Below, piece after piece: positions 1-5,336 of a DNA stretch of 5,497 bases. Each line of letters starts with the position of its first letter. The first letter of the stretch is position 1. The position numbers and the translations under genes are program-made. The notes beneath the pieces were generated by a model. The model was given only the letters and a program-made list of their open reading frames with translations. It did no database searches and was not told the DNA's origin. Origin of the DNA: Candidatus Finniella inopinata (lineage in GTDB: Bacteria > Pseudomonadota > Alphaproteobacteria > Paracaedibacterales > CAITNM01); the NCBI GenBank assembly GCA_945903885.1, contig CAMDPB010000088.1:1-5497 (forward strand). The letters run 5' to 3'.

Positions 1-97
1 TAATAATAAAAGTATAAATTTTGTTTCGTGCGAATAACTTTCTCTAAAAAACTGACACAATAAAAAAATCGTAAGATTAAATTTTGAATTTATGTAG

Positions 98-122
98 AGT
101 TTTATAATAATTTTATAAAACT
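98..122. repeat. AT-rich inverted repeat upstream of hisC (possible terminator of an upstream gene)
   Basis: Arms AGTTTTATAA (98-107) and TTATAAAACT (113-122) are perfect reverse complements around a 5-base spacer. The right arm runs into a short T-rich stretch (122-125), so a weak factor-independent terminator for a gene left of the window is possible, but the stem is almost all A-T and would be unstable as RNA. The left arm also contains a consensus -10 hexamer TATAAT (103-108), for which no good -35 was found at normal spacing. The inverted repeat is seen directly; its role is a guess. Confidence 0.4.
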
Positions 123-177
123 TTTAGTCGAATTAAGATTTTATCTAAAGAGTGTTATTCGTTCACACATGTTGCGC

Positions 178-195
178 CCTTACATTGATGTAAGG
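178..195. promoter_or_regulatory. Palindrome overlapping the putative hisC -35 region (candidate operator)
   Basis: CCTTACAT (178-185) and ATGTAAGG (188-195) are perfect 8-bp arms separated by TG. The palindrome covers the proposed -35 hexamer (180-185) and part of the spacer of the hisC promoter, a position where a dimeric repressor would block RNA polymerase. The symmetry is seen directly. No regulator family is recognised from the site, and the operator role is inferred from position. Confidence 0.4.
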
Positions 196-208
196 CCCTT
201 GGTATGCT
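180..208 (+). promoter_or_regulatory. Putative sigma70-type extended -10 promoter for hisC-recG
   Basis: A -35-like TTACAT (180-185; 4 of 6 matches to TTGACA) lies 17 bases before a -10-like TATGCT (203-208; 4 of 6 matches to TATAAT). The -10 is preceded by TGG, giving an extended -10 (TGnTATnnT). Transcription would start near 214-216, about 25 bases before the hisC start codon. An overlapping alternative is TTGATG (185-190) with TATTTA (208-213), also at 17 bases. Both hexamers are imperfect, so this is a prediction. Confidence 0.35.
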
Positions 209-229
209 ATTTAGAATAACGTTCTAAAT
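209..229. promoter_or_regulatory. Palindrome at the putative hisC transcription start (operator or 5' mRNA hairpin)
   Basis: ATTTAGAA (209-216) and TTCTAAAT (222-229) are perfect 8-bp arms around the spacer TAACG. The element begins directly after the proposed -10 hexamer and ends 3 bases before the AGG ribosome binding site (233-235). It could be a second operator half of a repression site, or a short hairpin in the mRNA leader affecting stability or access to the ribosome binding site. The symmetry is direct observation; the function is inferred. Confidence 0.4.
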
Positions 230-240
230 CACAGGTCAAA

Positions 241-1317
241 ATGGGTTTTCCAAAGTCTAATGAATCTATCTATGCAATTTCTCCTTACATTGGTGGCGAT
301 GTAACTCCACCAGGTTTTGTTCGCAGGGTAGTGTTAGCTTCTAATGAAAATCCGTATGGTCCGTCAGATGCTGTTAAACAAGTTGTTCGTCAGTACGCAG
401 ACAGAATTCATTGTTATCCAAGCGGCGCTGCAAATGGACTGCGTGAAGCAATAGGTCAAACTCACGGTATTGATCCAGCATGGTTGGTAACCGGTAATGG
501 TTCGGAAGATATTCTCCACCTTTTGGCGCGTGCTTATGTTGGTAAGGGCGATGAAGTTCTTATCCCTCAACATGGTTTTGGTGTGTATAAAATTGCCACT
601 TTGGCTATGGGGGGAATTCCCGTAGAAATTCCACGAGTTGATTTTAAACTAAATGTTGATGCGATTCTTGAACGGGTAACACCACGCACAAAAATATTTT
701 ATCTTGATCATCCTGGCAACCCAATTGCCCACTATTTAACCAATACTGAAATTGATGATTTGCTTGAACGCATGCCAAGCCACGTGCTTGTTGTGTTTGA
801 CTCAGCTTATGCTGAGTATATGGATAACGACGATTATCACTGTGGCACAAAATGGGTGCAACGTTACCCAAATGTAGTTATGGCTAGAAGCTTTTCAAAA
901 GCTTATGGAATGGCAAATTTACGACTGGGCTGGCTATATGCACACCCTGAAATTGTTGATCCAATTAGCCGTATTCGCCCTCCGTTTAATACCACAGGTT
1001 TATCGCAAGCAGCAGGAATTGCAGCTCTTGGTGATCAAGCTTGGATTGATTATTGTACGCAGCTTAATAAGAAAAATTTAGCTAAATTTGTAAATGACAT
1101 GAATGATCTTAATATCCCCATGATCCCATACACATCAAATTTCGTAATGGCATACTTTGAAAACACCCAGGAAGTCTATAAATATTTGGGGCAAAAAGGA
1201 TTGGTTGTTCGTCCTATGGGGGCTTACAATTTACCTAGCTATTTACGCATTACCATTGGAAAACAAGAAGAAATGCAAGAATTAGTTGAAGTTCTAAAAT
1301 CATGTCCACACCGTTAG
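241..1317 (+). CDS. hisC: Histidinol-phosphate aminotransferase-like PLP enzyme
   Basis: This 358-residue protein is a fold-type I, PLP-dependent aminotransferase of the HisC family, of normal family length. In histidine synthesis HisC moves an amino group from glutamate to imidazole-acetol phosphate in the cytoplasm; some family members act on aromatic amino acids or their precursors. Visible signatures are the N-terminal ASNENPYGPS (33-42), Y59, NGSED (86-90), N160 in the cofactor-binding NP motif, D187 and Y190 (FDSAYAEY), the Schiff-base lysine K220 in RSFSKAYGMANLRLGW with R228, and R336 in the C-terminal YLRITIG. The usual NPNNPTG loop reads HPGNPIAH (157-164): the key Asn is kept but the following Thr-Gly is lost. 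The ATG follows AGG (233-235) with 5 bases between. The end overlaps recG by 16 bases. No other his gene is in the window, so true substrate is uncertain; the family call is secure. Confidence 0.88.
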   Translation: MGFPKSNESIYAISPYIGGDVTPPGFVRRVVLASNENPYGPSDAVKQVVRQYADRIHCYPSGAANGLREAIGQTHGIDPAWLVTGNGSEDILHLLARAYVGKGDEVLIPQHGFGVYKIATLAMGGIPVEIPRVDFKLNVDAILERVTPRTKIFYLDHPGNPIAHYLTNTEIDDLLERMPSHVLVVFDSAYAEYMDNDDYHCGTKWVQRYPNVVMARSFSKAYGMANLRLGWLYAHPEIVDPISRIRPPFNTTGLSQAAGIAALGDQAWIDYCTQLNKKNLAKFVNDMNDLNIPMIPYTSNFVMAYFENTQEVYKYLGQKGLVVRPMGAYNLPSYLRITIGKQEEMQELVEVLKSCPHR

Positions 1318-3404
1318 ACTATTATCTAACAGAACTACACACGCTTGCTGCTATTGGAAAGCGCCGGGAAAAATTTTACAAAAAATTAGTGGGCGAACGG
1401 TTCATTGACCTGTTGTGGCATTTGCCAACTCAACTTAGTTTTCGTACTAAAATAGACAATATTCAAGAAGCCCCTGAAAATACCTTAGTCACCTTTGAAG
1501 CCACTGTTGAACTACACCAACCTGGGTTGCGCCGGCGTTCCCCTTATCGCATATGGATGCGTGACAATAAAAATAATCGATTTGAATTGCTTTTTTTTAA
1601 TGCCTACGATCATTTCTTACAACGAGCAGCAACAGAAGGCAGGAAAATTGGTATCAGTGGCCAGTTAAAATGCGATCGCGCACATGATACAGTGCGTTAC
1701 CACATGTCCCATCCAGATTTTATGGGCCCGCTAGATGAAATGGGAAAATGGATTGGCGCAGAACGCATTTATGGTTTAACCGCAGGTCTTACCAGGTCAA
1801 TGGTCGCAAGCGCTATTGATCAGGTAATTAAGCCATCCAAAGAAATGCCCGAATGGATTGCCGGCAGCACTTATCCTTCATTTTTAGATGCCCTAAAAAA
1901 TGTGCACCAGCCCCAAGTGTATGAAAACCTAAATTTTACTGACCCATCGCGCCAACGCCTTATTTTTGATGAATTCCTAGCCTATCATTTGGGCATGGCT
2001 TTAAGTAATCGTCGCACCAAGCCAAAGGGTATTTCTAAAAATACATACGTACCGAAACTCGCCGCTCAACTTGAAGAACTATTGCCGTTTAGGTTAACCA
2101 ATGCGCAAATTTCAGCCATTGCAGAACTGCGCGGTGATATGCAAAATGGTCAGCAAATGGTGCGCCTATTGCAGGGTGATGTTGGTAGTGGAAAAACCTT
2201 AGTGGCTGTCATGGCAGCACTAGATGTAGCCGACCAAGGTCTGCAAACAGCCATTTTGGTGCCAACCGAAATTTTATCACGCCAGCATGCCACTAAAATT
2301 GGCGAATTGCTGCAGCCATTAGGACTAACTGTCGCCATGCTTACCGGTCGTGAAAAAGGCAAAGCTCGCGATAAAGTTATTGAAACTATAAAATCAGGCG
2401 AAGCTACAATTATAGTTGGAACCCACGCTTTGCTAGAAGATTCCGTTGTCTTTCAAAATCTTGGTCTAGTCGTTATTGATGAACAACACCGCTTTGGGGT
2501 TGAACAGCGCCTCGCTTTGGCCCAAAAATCTAAAACAGCCCATATACTATCAATGACCGCAACACCCATTCCACGAACCCTAGTTTTAGCCAATCATGGC
2601 GATATGGACGTTTCTATCTTAAATGAAAAACCCTTGGGTCGAAAAATCATCCAAACCAAAGTCATTAGCGTTGATAGGCTCGATGAAGTCATCGAACAAA
2701 TCAAAACAATCATGAGCAAAGGTCGCCAAGTTTATTGGGTTTGCCCTTTAATTGAAGAATCCGAAAAAAGTGACTTAGCCGCGGCCGTTGCCCGTTGTGA
2801 TACTTTACGTGAAATATTTGGTGACAAAGTCGAACTCATGCACGGTCGCATGAAAGGCCCAGAAAAAGATGCCGCCATGCAACGTTTCCTAAGCGGAGAA
2901 GCAACGTTGTTGGTATCAACCACCGTGATAGAAGTAGGGGTAGACGTTCCCCAAGCTACCGTTATGGTTATTGAGCACGCTCAACGTTTTGGCCTGGCGC
3001 AGCTGCACCAATTACGGGGCCGGGTAGGGCGTAATGATATTCAATCATTCTGCTTACTGCTATACGGACAACCATTAAGCTTCCAAGCCCGCAGAAGGCT
3101 AGAAACCATGCGTGATTGCCACGACGGATTTAAAATTGCTGAAGAAGACCTACGCTTACGCGGTGGCGGCGAAATCATTGGCACCAAACAAAGTGGCGTG
3201 CCAAAATTCCGTCTTTGTGACTTGGTCCAAGAAGACCCGGCAGATGCTATTTTGCTTGAAGGCCTGTTTGCCAAAGCACACAATATGGCGAACGAAGCAT
3301 TAAAAAATGACCCTGATCTATCATCCCCCCAAGGCTTGGCCCTGCGTGAAATTTTAATTTTGCATGAATATGACAATGCTGAATTACTGCGAAAATCTGG
3401 GTAG
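1302..3404 (+). CDS. recG: ATP-dependent DNA helicase RecG
   Basis: This 700-residue protein is a full-length RecG, the superfamily 2 helicase that regresses stalled replication forks and processes Holliday junctions and R-loops in the cytoplasm. The N-terminal part (about 1-160) is the wedge/OB-fold region that grips branched DNA. The first helicase domain carries Walker A GDVGSGKT (292-299), the Walker B-type DEQH box (393-396) and motif III SMTATPIPRT (417-426). The second carries motif V VSTTVIEVGVDVP (538-550) and motif VI QLRGRVGR (570-577). The translocation (TRG) motif shared with Mfd is present at about 609-632 (GFKIAEEDLRLRGGGEIIGT then KQSG). All key residues look intact. The LRGGGE form rather than LRGPGE suits alphaproteobacteria. 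The start overlaps the hisC end and has no strong ribosome binding site, so translational coupling to hisC is likely. In many alphaproteobacteria recG is followed by sdhE and mfd; neither follows here. Confidence 0.97.
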   Translation: MSTPLDYYLTELHTLAAIGKRREKFYKKLVGERFIDLLWHLPTQLSFRTKIDNIQEAPENTLVTFEATVELHQPGLRRRSPYRIWMRDNKNNRFELLFFNAYDHFLQRAATEGRKIGISGQLKCDRAHDTVRYHMSHPDFMGPLDEMGKWIGAERIYGLTAGLTRSMVASAIDQVIKPSKEMPEWIAGSTYPSFLDALKNVHQPQVYENLNFTDPSRQRLIFDEFLAYHLGMALSNRRTKPKGISKNTYVPKLAAQLEELLPFRLTNAQISAIAELRGDMQNGQQMVRLLQGDVGSGKTLVAVMAALDVADQGLQTAILVPTEILSRQHATKIGELLQPLGLTVAMLTGREKGKARDKVIETIKSGEATIIVGTHALLEDSVVFQNLGLVVIDEQHRFGVEQRLALAQKSKTAHILSMTATPIPRTLVLANHGDMDVSILNEKPLGRKIIQTKVISVDRLDEVIEQIKTIMSKGRQVYWVCPLIEESEKSDLAAAVARCDTLREIFGDKVELMHGRMKGPEKDAAMQRFLSGEATLLVSTTVIEVGVDVPQATVMVIEHAQRFGLAQLHQLRGRVGRNDIQSFCLLLYGQPLSFQARRRLETMRDCHDGFKIAEEDLRLRGGGEIIGTKQSGVPKFRLCDLVQEDPADAILLEGLFAKAHNMANEALKNDPDLSSPQGLALREILILHEYDNAELLRKSG

Positions 3405-3446
3405 GGCATAAATCCTCCTTTAAATTGTGTTGAAAAAACTTGCTAT

Positions 3447-3466
3447 TTAATACCGCTTAATACCGC
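3447..3466. repeat. Tandem duplication of a 10-bp unit
   Basis: The unit TTAATACCGC occurs twice back to back (3447-3456 and 3457-3466) with no mismatch, about 40 bases after the recG stop. This looks like a simple slippage duplication. Two tandem copies could in principle be a binding site, but nothing else supports that. Confidence 0.7.
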
Positions 3467-3509
3467 TTTCTGAAAATAGTTCCGAGAATTTGACTAAGTA
3501 AACAATCCC

Positions 3510-3561
3510 AATTGTCCACCTTGAGCTTGCGTAGCAGGCGTGAAGGTTCAGTGAAACAATT
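3510..3561 (+). other. Nested stem-loop element of unknown role
   Basis: Three nested pairings share one axis: AATTGT (3510-3515) with ACAATT (3556-3561), ACCTT (3518-3522) with AAGGT (3543-3547), and GCTTGC (3525-3530) with GCAGGC (3534-3539, one G-U pair) closing a GTA triloop. Internal loops separate the stems. The segment is visibly more GC-rich than its surroundings. An alternative pairing exists: ACAAT (3502-3506) can pair with ATTGT (3511-3515). It could be a small structured RNA, part of a recG 3' end, or chance. Strand is assigned only because the flanking genes are on +. Confidence 0.3.
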
Positions 3562-3672
3562 AAAGAAGCGCCCTAGTTTAGGAATTTAGGTAATGAAATC
3601 GCATTGCTAAGTATCATCCCTTTATCTCTAGTGCATATTTTATTTCATTTGTATACCCGTGTTTTTCCCGGA

Positions 3673-3701
3673 TAGGCAAACAATTTAATAATTGCTATAT
3701 G
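3673..3701 (+). promoter_or_regulatory. Weak putative promoter of the Sel1-like gene
   Basis: A -35-like TAGGCA (3673-3678; 4 of 6 matches) is 17 bases from a -10-like TATATG (3696-3701; 4 of 6), which is preceded by TGC, an extended -10 arrangement. Transcription would begin near 3707-3709, about 65 bases before the chosen start codon. A small palindrome, CAATT (3681-3685) and AATTG (3690-3694), sits in the spacer. In such AT-rich DNA, matches of this quality are common. Confidence 0.28.
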
Positions 3702-3705
3702 TGAA

Positions 3706-3725
3706 ATGTATTTAAATAAATACAT
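3706..3725. promoter_or_regulatory. Perfect palindrome upstream of the Sel1-like gene (candidate operator)
   Basis: ATGTATTTA (3706-3714) and TAAATACAT (3717-3725) are perfect 9-bp arms with an AA spacer. The element starts where transcription would begin from the proposed promoter and ends 46 bases before the start codon. It is a plausible site for a dimeric repressor or a 5' mRNA hairpin. Its first three bases are an in-frame ATG that could be mistaken for the gene start. Confidence 0.4.
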
Positions 3726-3756
3726 AGAAAATAACATTTTAGTAATTAGTTTTATT

Positions 3757-3761
3757 GAAGG
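3757..3761 (+). promoter_or_regulatory. Ribosome binding site that sets the Sel1-like gene start
   Basis: GAAGG lies 10 bases before the ATG at 3772. The upstream in-frame ATG at 3706 has no such sequence and would add 22 residues in front of a normal signal peptide. The site therefore favours 3772 as the start. Confidence 0.6.
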
Positions 3762-3771
3762 TATTAAAATT

Positions 3772-4749
3772 ATGAAAAATAAAAAAAGTAAATTAAAGGT
3801 GATTAGATTTTTAATGCTGATCTTGGTTTCTTTATCTACCGCGTATGCTTCAAGCAGTAGTGCAGGTGGTGGCGCTGCCTTTGAAGATGCAGCAGAAGAA
3901 GCCTCTCATGTTCTTACACAGCGCCAGTTGATCGATGGTTTTGCTGATCTAGGTCATGAGTGGGCTCTCAGTCTGAAAATTGATTGGCTTGCTAAAGGAT
4001 ACGGTTATGATCAAAATCCAGAAGCTGCAAAACAATTCATTGAAGATCTTTCACGCCGAGACAATACAGATGGAGTGGTTACAAAGTGTAAGATATCTGC
4101 GCTTTGTAATGGAGGGTATGGTTATTATCGAAATCCAGAAGCTGCAAAACAATTCATTGAAGATCTTGTAGGCCAGCAGAATGATGTTGCTATAAATCAT
4201 AAAATACTTGGACTTGGTTATGGAATGTTTGGTTATGATCAAAATCCTGATGCCGCAAGAGATTTTACTGACCAAATGGCACAACAAGGCTCTGAAGTGG
4301 CTGCAATGAAGAAAATAGATGGACTTACCTATGGACAGTTTGGTTATGATCGAGATCCTGAAGCTGCAAAACAATTGATTGAATATCTTGTGGGTCAACA
4401 GAATGATTTTGCTATAGGTTATAAAATAGATGGGCTTCGTCATGGGCAGTCTGGTTATGATCGAGATCCTGAAGCCGCAAGAGATTTTACTGGCCAAATG
4501 GCACAACAAGGCTCTGAAGTGGCTATATACCGTAAAATCATTGCCCTTTCATTAACATTTTGTGATGATGGCACCAACACTTATGAAGCCGCAAGAGATT
4601 TTACTGACCATATGATAGCAAGGGGTTCTCAAGTGGCTAAACAGAAAAAAGCACAATCACTCGTATGGGGAGATTCTCCATATTCTGTAGATCTTGAAGC
4701 CGCAACAACATTTCTTAAAGAACAGCAGTTTGGTTTATTTCTAAAGTAA
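3772..4749 (+). CDS. Exported Sel1-like repeat protein of unknown function
   Basis: The 325-residue product starts with a clear signal peptide: basic MKNKKSKLK, a hydrophobic run VIRFLMLILVSLST, and a likely signal peptidase I site after AYA (24-26), so it should be exported. A Ser/Gly/Ala-rich linker follows (27-36). Residues about 64-325 are seven helical repeats of 37-39 residues, each with a core like KIxGLxxGxxGYxxxPEAA. The conserved [E/D]AA falls at residues 84, 123, 160, 197, 234, 272 and 309. Spacing and pattern (A, then a G-rich turn, then EAA, then a helix ending near QG) fit Sel1-like repeats, a TPR-related solenoid used for protein-protein contacts. There is no visible catalytic motif. 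Such proteins in host-associated bacteria may act in the envelope or at the host interface, but that is inference. The start at 3772 is preferred over 3706 because of the ribosome binding site and signal peptide. It converges on the gene at 4791-5336. Confidence 0.82.
   Translation: MKNKKSKLKVIRFLMLILVSLSTAYASSSSAGGGAAFEDAAEEASHVLTQRQLIDGFADLGHEWALSLKIDWLAKGYGYDQNPEAAKQFIEDLSRRDNTDGVVTKCKISALCNGGYGYYRNPEAAKQFIEDLVGQQNDVAINHKILGLGYGMFGYDQNPDAARDFTDQMAQQGSEVAAMKKIDGLTYGQFGYDRDPEAAKQLIEYLVGQQNDFAIGYKIDGLRHGQSGYDRDPEAARDFTGQMAQQGSEVAIYRKIIALSLTFCDDGTNTYEAARDFTDHMIARGSQVAKQKKAQSLVWGDSPYSVDLEAATTFLKEQQFGLFLK
4003..4746 (+). repeat. Internal coding repeats with two alternating unit types
   Basis: The repeat period is 111 bases with occasional 114 or 117, always in frame. 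Type A units (AAKQ[FL]IE, then GQQND in the second and fourth) are the first, second and fourth. Type B units (AARDFT, then QQGSEVA or similar) are the third, fifth and sixth. The seventh is divergent. A 37-base stretch is identical at 4014-4050 and 4131-4167. A 51-base stretch at 4252-4302 recurs at 4474-4524 with one mismatch, 222 bases away. Units 2-3 and 4-5 thus look like a two-unit duplication. The near-identity suggests recent duplication or gene conversion, and it also makes open frames appear in other frames here. Confidence 0.85.
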
Positions 4750-4762
4750 ATAAAAAACGTTT

Positions 4763-4790
4763 TTCCGTGGGGACATATGTCCCCGCGGAA
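4763..4790. terminator. Strong inverted repeat between convergent genes (bidirectional terminator or REP-like element)
   Basis: Fourteen-base arms (4763-4776 and 4777-4790) pair throughout except position 4768 with 4785, which is a U-G wobble in plus-strand RNA but an A-C mismatch in minus-strand RNA. The core GGGGACATATGTCCCC is a perfect 16-base palindrome. It lies 13 bases after the + gene stop and touches the stop codon of the - gene, so it could end both transcripts. The T-run is missing on the + side; on the - side six Ts come about 7 bases after the stem (complement of 4752-4757). A 12-base palindrome AAAAACGTTTTT (4753-4764) adjoins it. The GC-rich stem in AT-rich DNA also suits a repetitive extragenic palindrome. 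Confidence 0.6.
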
Positions 4791-5336
4791 TTATGAAAAT
4801 AATCGCTTGCTAAGGCTAACTAAATTAAGAATTCTTTTTTCTATGTCTGCTGGATGTGTCTTAGGTGTTATTAACTTGATTAGTTGATCAGCAAACGCGT
4901 CATATTCAAAAACACGTAAATCTGTAGTGCTTAAACTTACAAAAATTGCCCCTAATTGCTTTGCGCGCATTGCTGAATTTACTATTCGCTGTGCATATAA
5001 TTTTTCTAGGCAGTTGATAAAAGCTGGTGATTGCAATTCGTTCTTATATATAATTAATCCAGCAACTGTTGCGCAAATTTGATTATCATTCAGTTCATTG
5101 GTAATTAGTTTTCTTGCTGCATATTGAAATGGAATAGCTTCTAAGATTTCTGGTTGGGTTTCTCTTATATCAGTAAAAGCTATTCTAATTGAGCTTTTTT
5201 GAGATCCATCAAAAGTCTGACGCGCAAAAAGATCTTCTTCCAAAAGGGGAGTTCCAGCAATAAGTGAACAATCATTAAGATTAAAGAATAAAAAAAATAA
5301 AAATACAGCATTAAGGCATTGTGAATATGTACGCAT
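4791..5336 (-). CDS. Predicted exported protein of unknown family
   Basis: The 181-residue product is not recognised. Its N-terminus (MRTYSQCLNAVFLFFLFFNL, about 1-20) is strongly hydrophobic with one Arg at position 2, so it is probably a signal peptide or an N-terminal anchor. Cys23 follows LND, a poor lipobox, so lipoprotein status is doubtful; cleavage around residues 28-29 is possible. The rest appears soluble and mostly helical, with charged and Ala/Leu-rich stretches, and with cysteines at 88 and 109 that could form a disulfide after export. No catalytic motif or repeat is seen. The start has only a weak GGAAA upstream (5341-5345 on the minus strand), but there is no later Met before residue 123. 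It converges on the Sel1-like gene with a hairpin between. That both are exported hints at a shared envelope or host-related role, but this is only suggestive. Confidence 0.62.
   Translation of the reverse strand: MRTYSQCLNAVFLFFLFFNLNDCSLIAGTPLLEEDLFARQTFDGSQKSSIRIAFTDIRETQPEILEAIPFQYAARKLITNELNDNQICATVAGLIIYKNELQSPAFINCLEKLYAQRIVNSAMRAKQLGAIFVSLSTTDLRVFEYDAFADQLIKLITPKTHPADIEKRILNLVSLSKRLFS

Larger units (their letters stand above)
3405..3771. other. Non-coding stretch between recG and the Sel1-like gene
   Basis: No open frame here has a ribosome binding site and a believable product on either strand, and no tRNA cloverleaf was found. The stretch contains a tandem 10-bp repeat, a nested stem (3510-3561), a weak promoter and two small palindromes, listed separately. 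No clear GC-rich hairpin with a T-run was found after recG, so its transcription end is not visible. An AAGGAGG sequence on the minus strand (3414-3420) faces an antisense frame inside recG that is judged spurious. The stretch could be decayed coding sequence or hold a small RNA; neither can be shown from sequence alone. Confidence 0.6.

Noticed and set aside
31..161. Long-range inverted pair CGAATAAC (31-38) and GTTATTCG (154-161)
   Set aside because: Only 8 bases match and the arms are more than 110 bases apart in AT-rich DNA; chance is likely and flanks match only loosely.
169..219. A 16-codon leader-peptide frame (MLRPYIDVRPLVCYLE) before hisC, ending 21 bases upstream of the start
   Set aside because: It has no histidine codons, no ribosome binding site, and would lie mostly upstream of the predicted transcription start, so his-type attenuation is not supported.
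364..871. Minus-strand open frames at 364-573 and 644-871
   Set aside because: They lie fully inside the well-supported hisC gene, have no recognisable product and no ribosome binding site noted.
2150..3303. Open frames inside recG at 2150-2362 (-), 2732-2923 (-) and 3112-3303 (+)
   Set aside because: All are embedded in intact helicase coding sequence with conserved motifs in the recG frame; the translations look like frame shadows.
3706..3771. Upstream in-frame ATG at 3706 as the start of the Sel1-like gene
   Set aside because: It has no ribosome binding site, lies within a palindrome, and would place 22 residues before a standard signal peptide; the ATG at 3772 fits better.
3980..4509. 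Long open frames in other frames over the repeats (3980-4171 + and 4051-4509 -)
   Set aside because: In-frame 111-base repeats replicate the same stop-free stretches in every frame, so these are by-products of the repeat array.
4014..4524. Regular direct repeats as a possible CRISPR array
   Set aside because: The period is about 111 bases, the whole unit is conserved rather than repeat plus unique spacers, and it is an open coding frame with protein-level repeats.
5265..5336. Lipoprotein signal in the 181-residue protein (Cys23)
   Set aside because: The residues before Cys23 are L-N-D, which do not fit the lipobox small residues at -1 and -2; a normal signal peptide or anchor is more likely.
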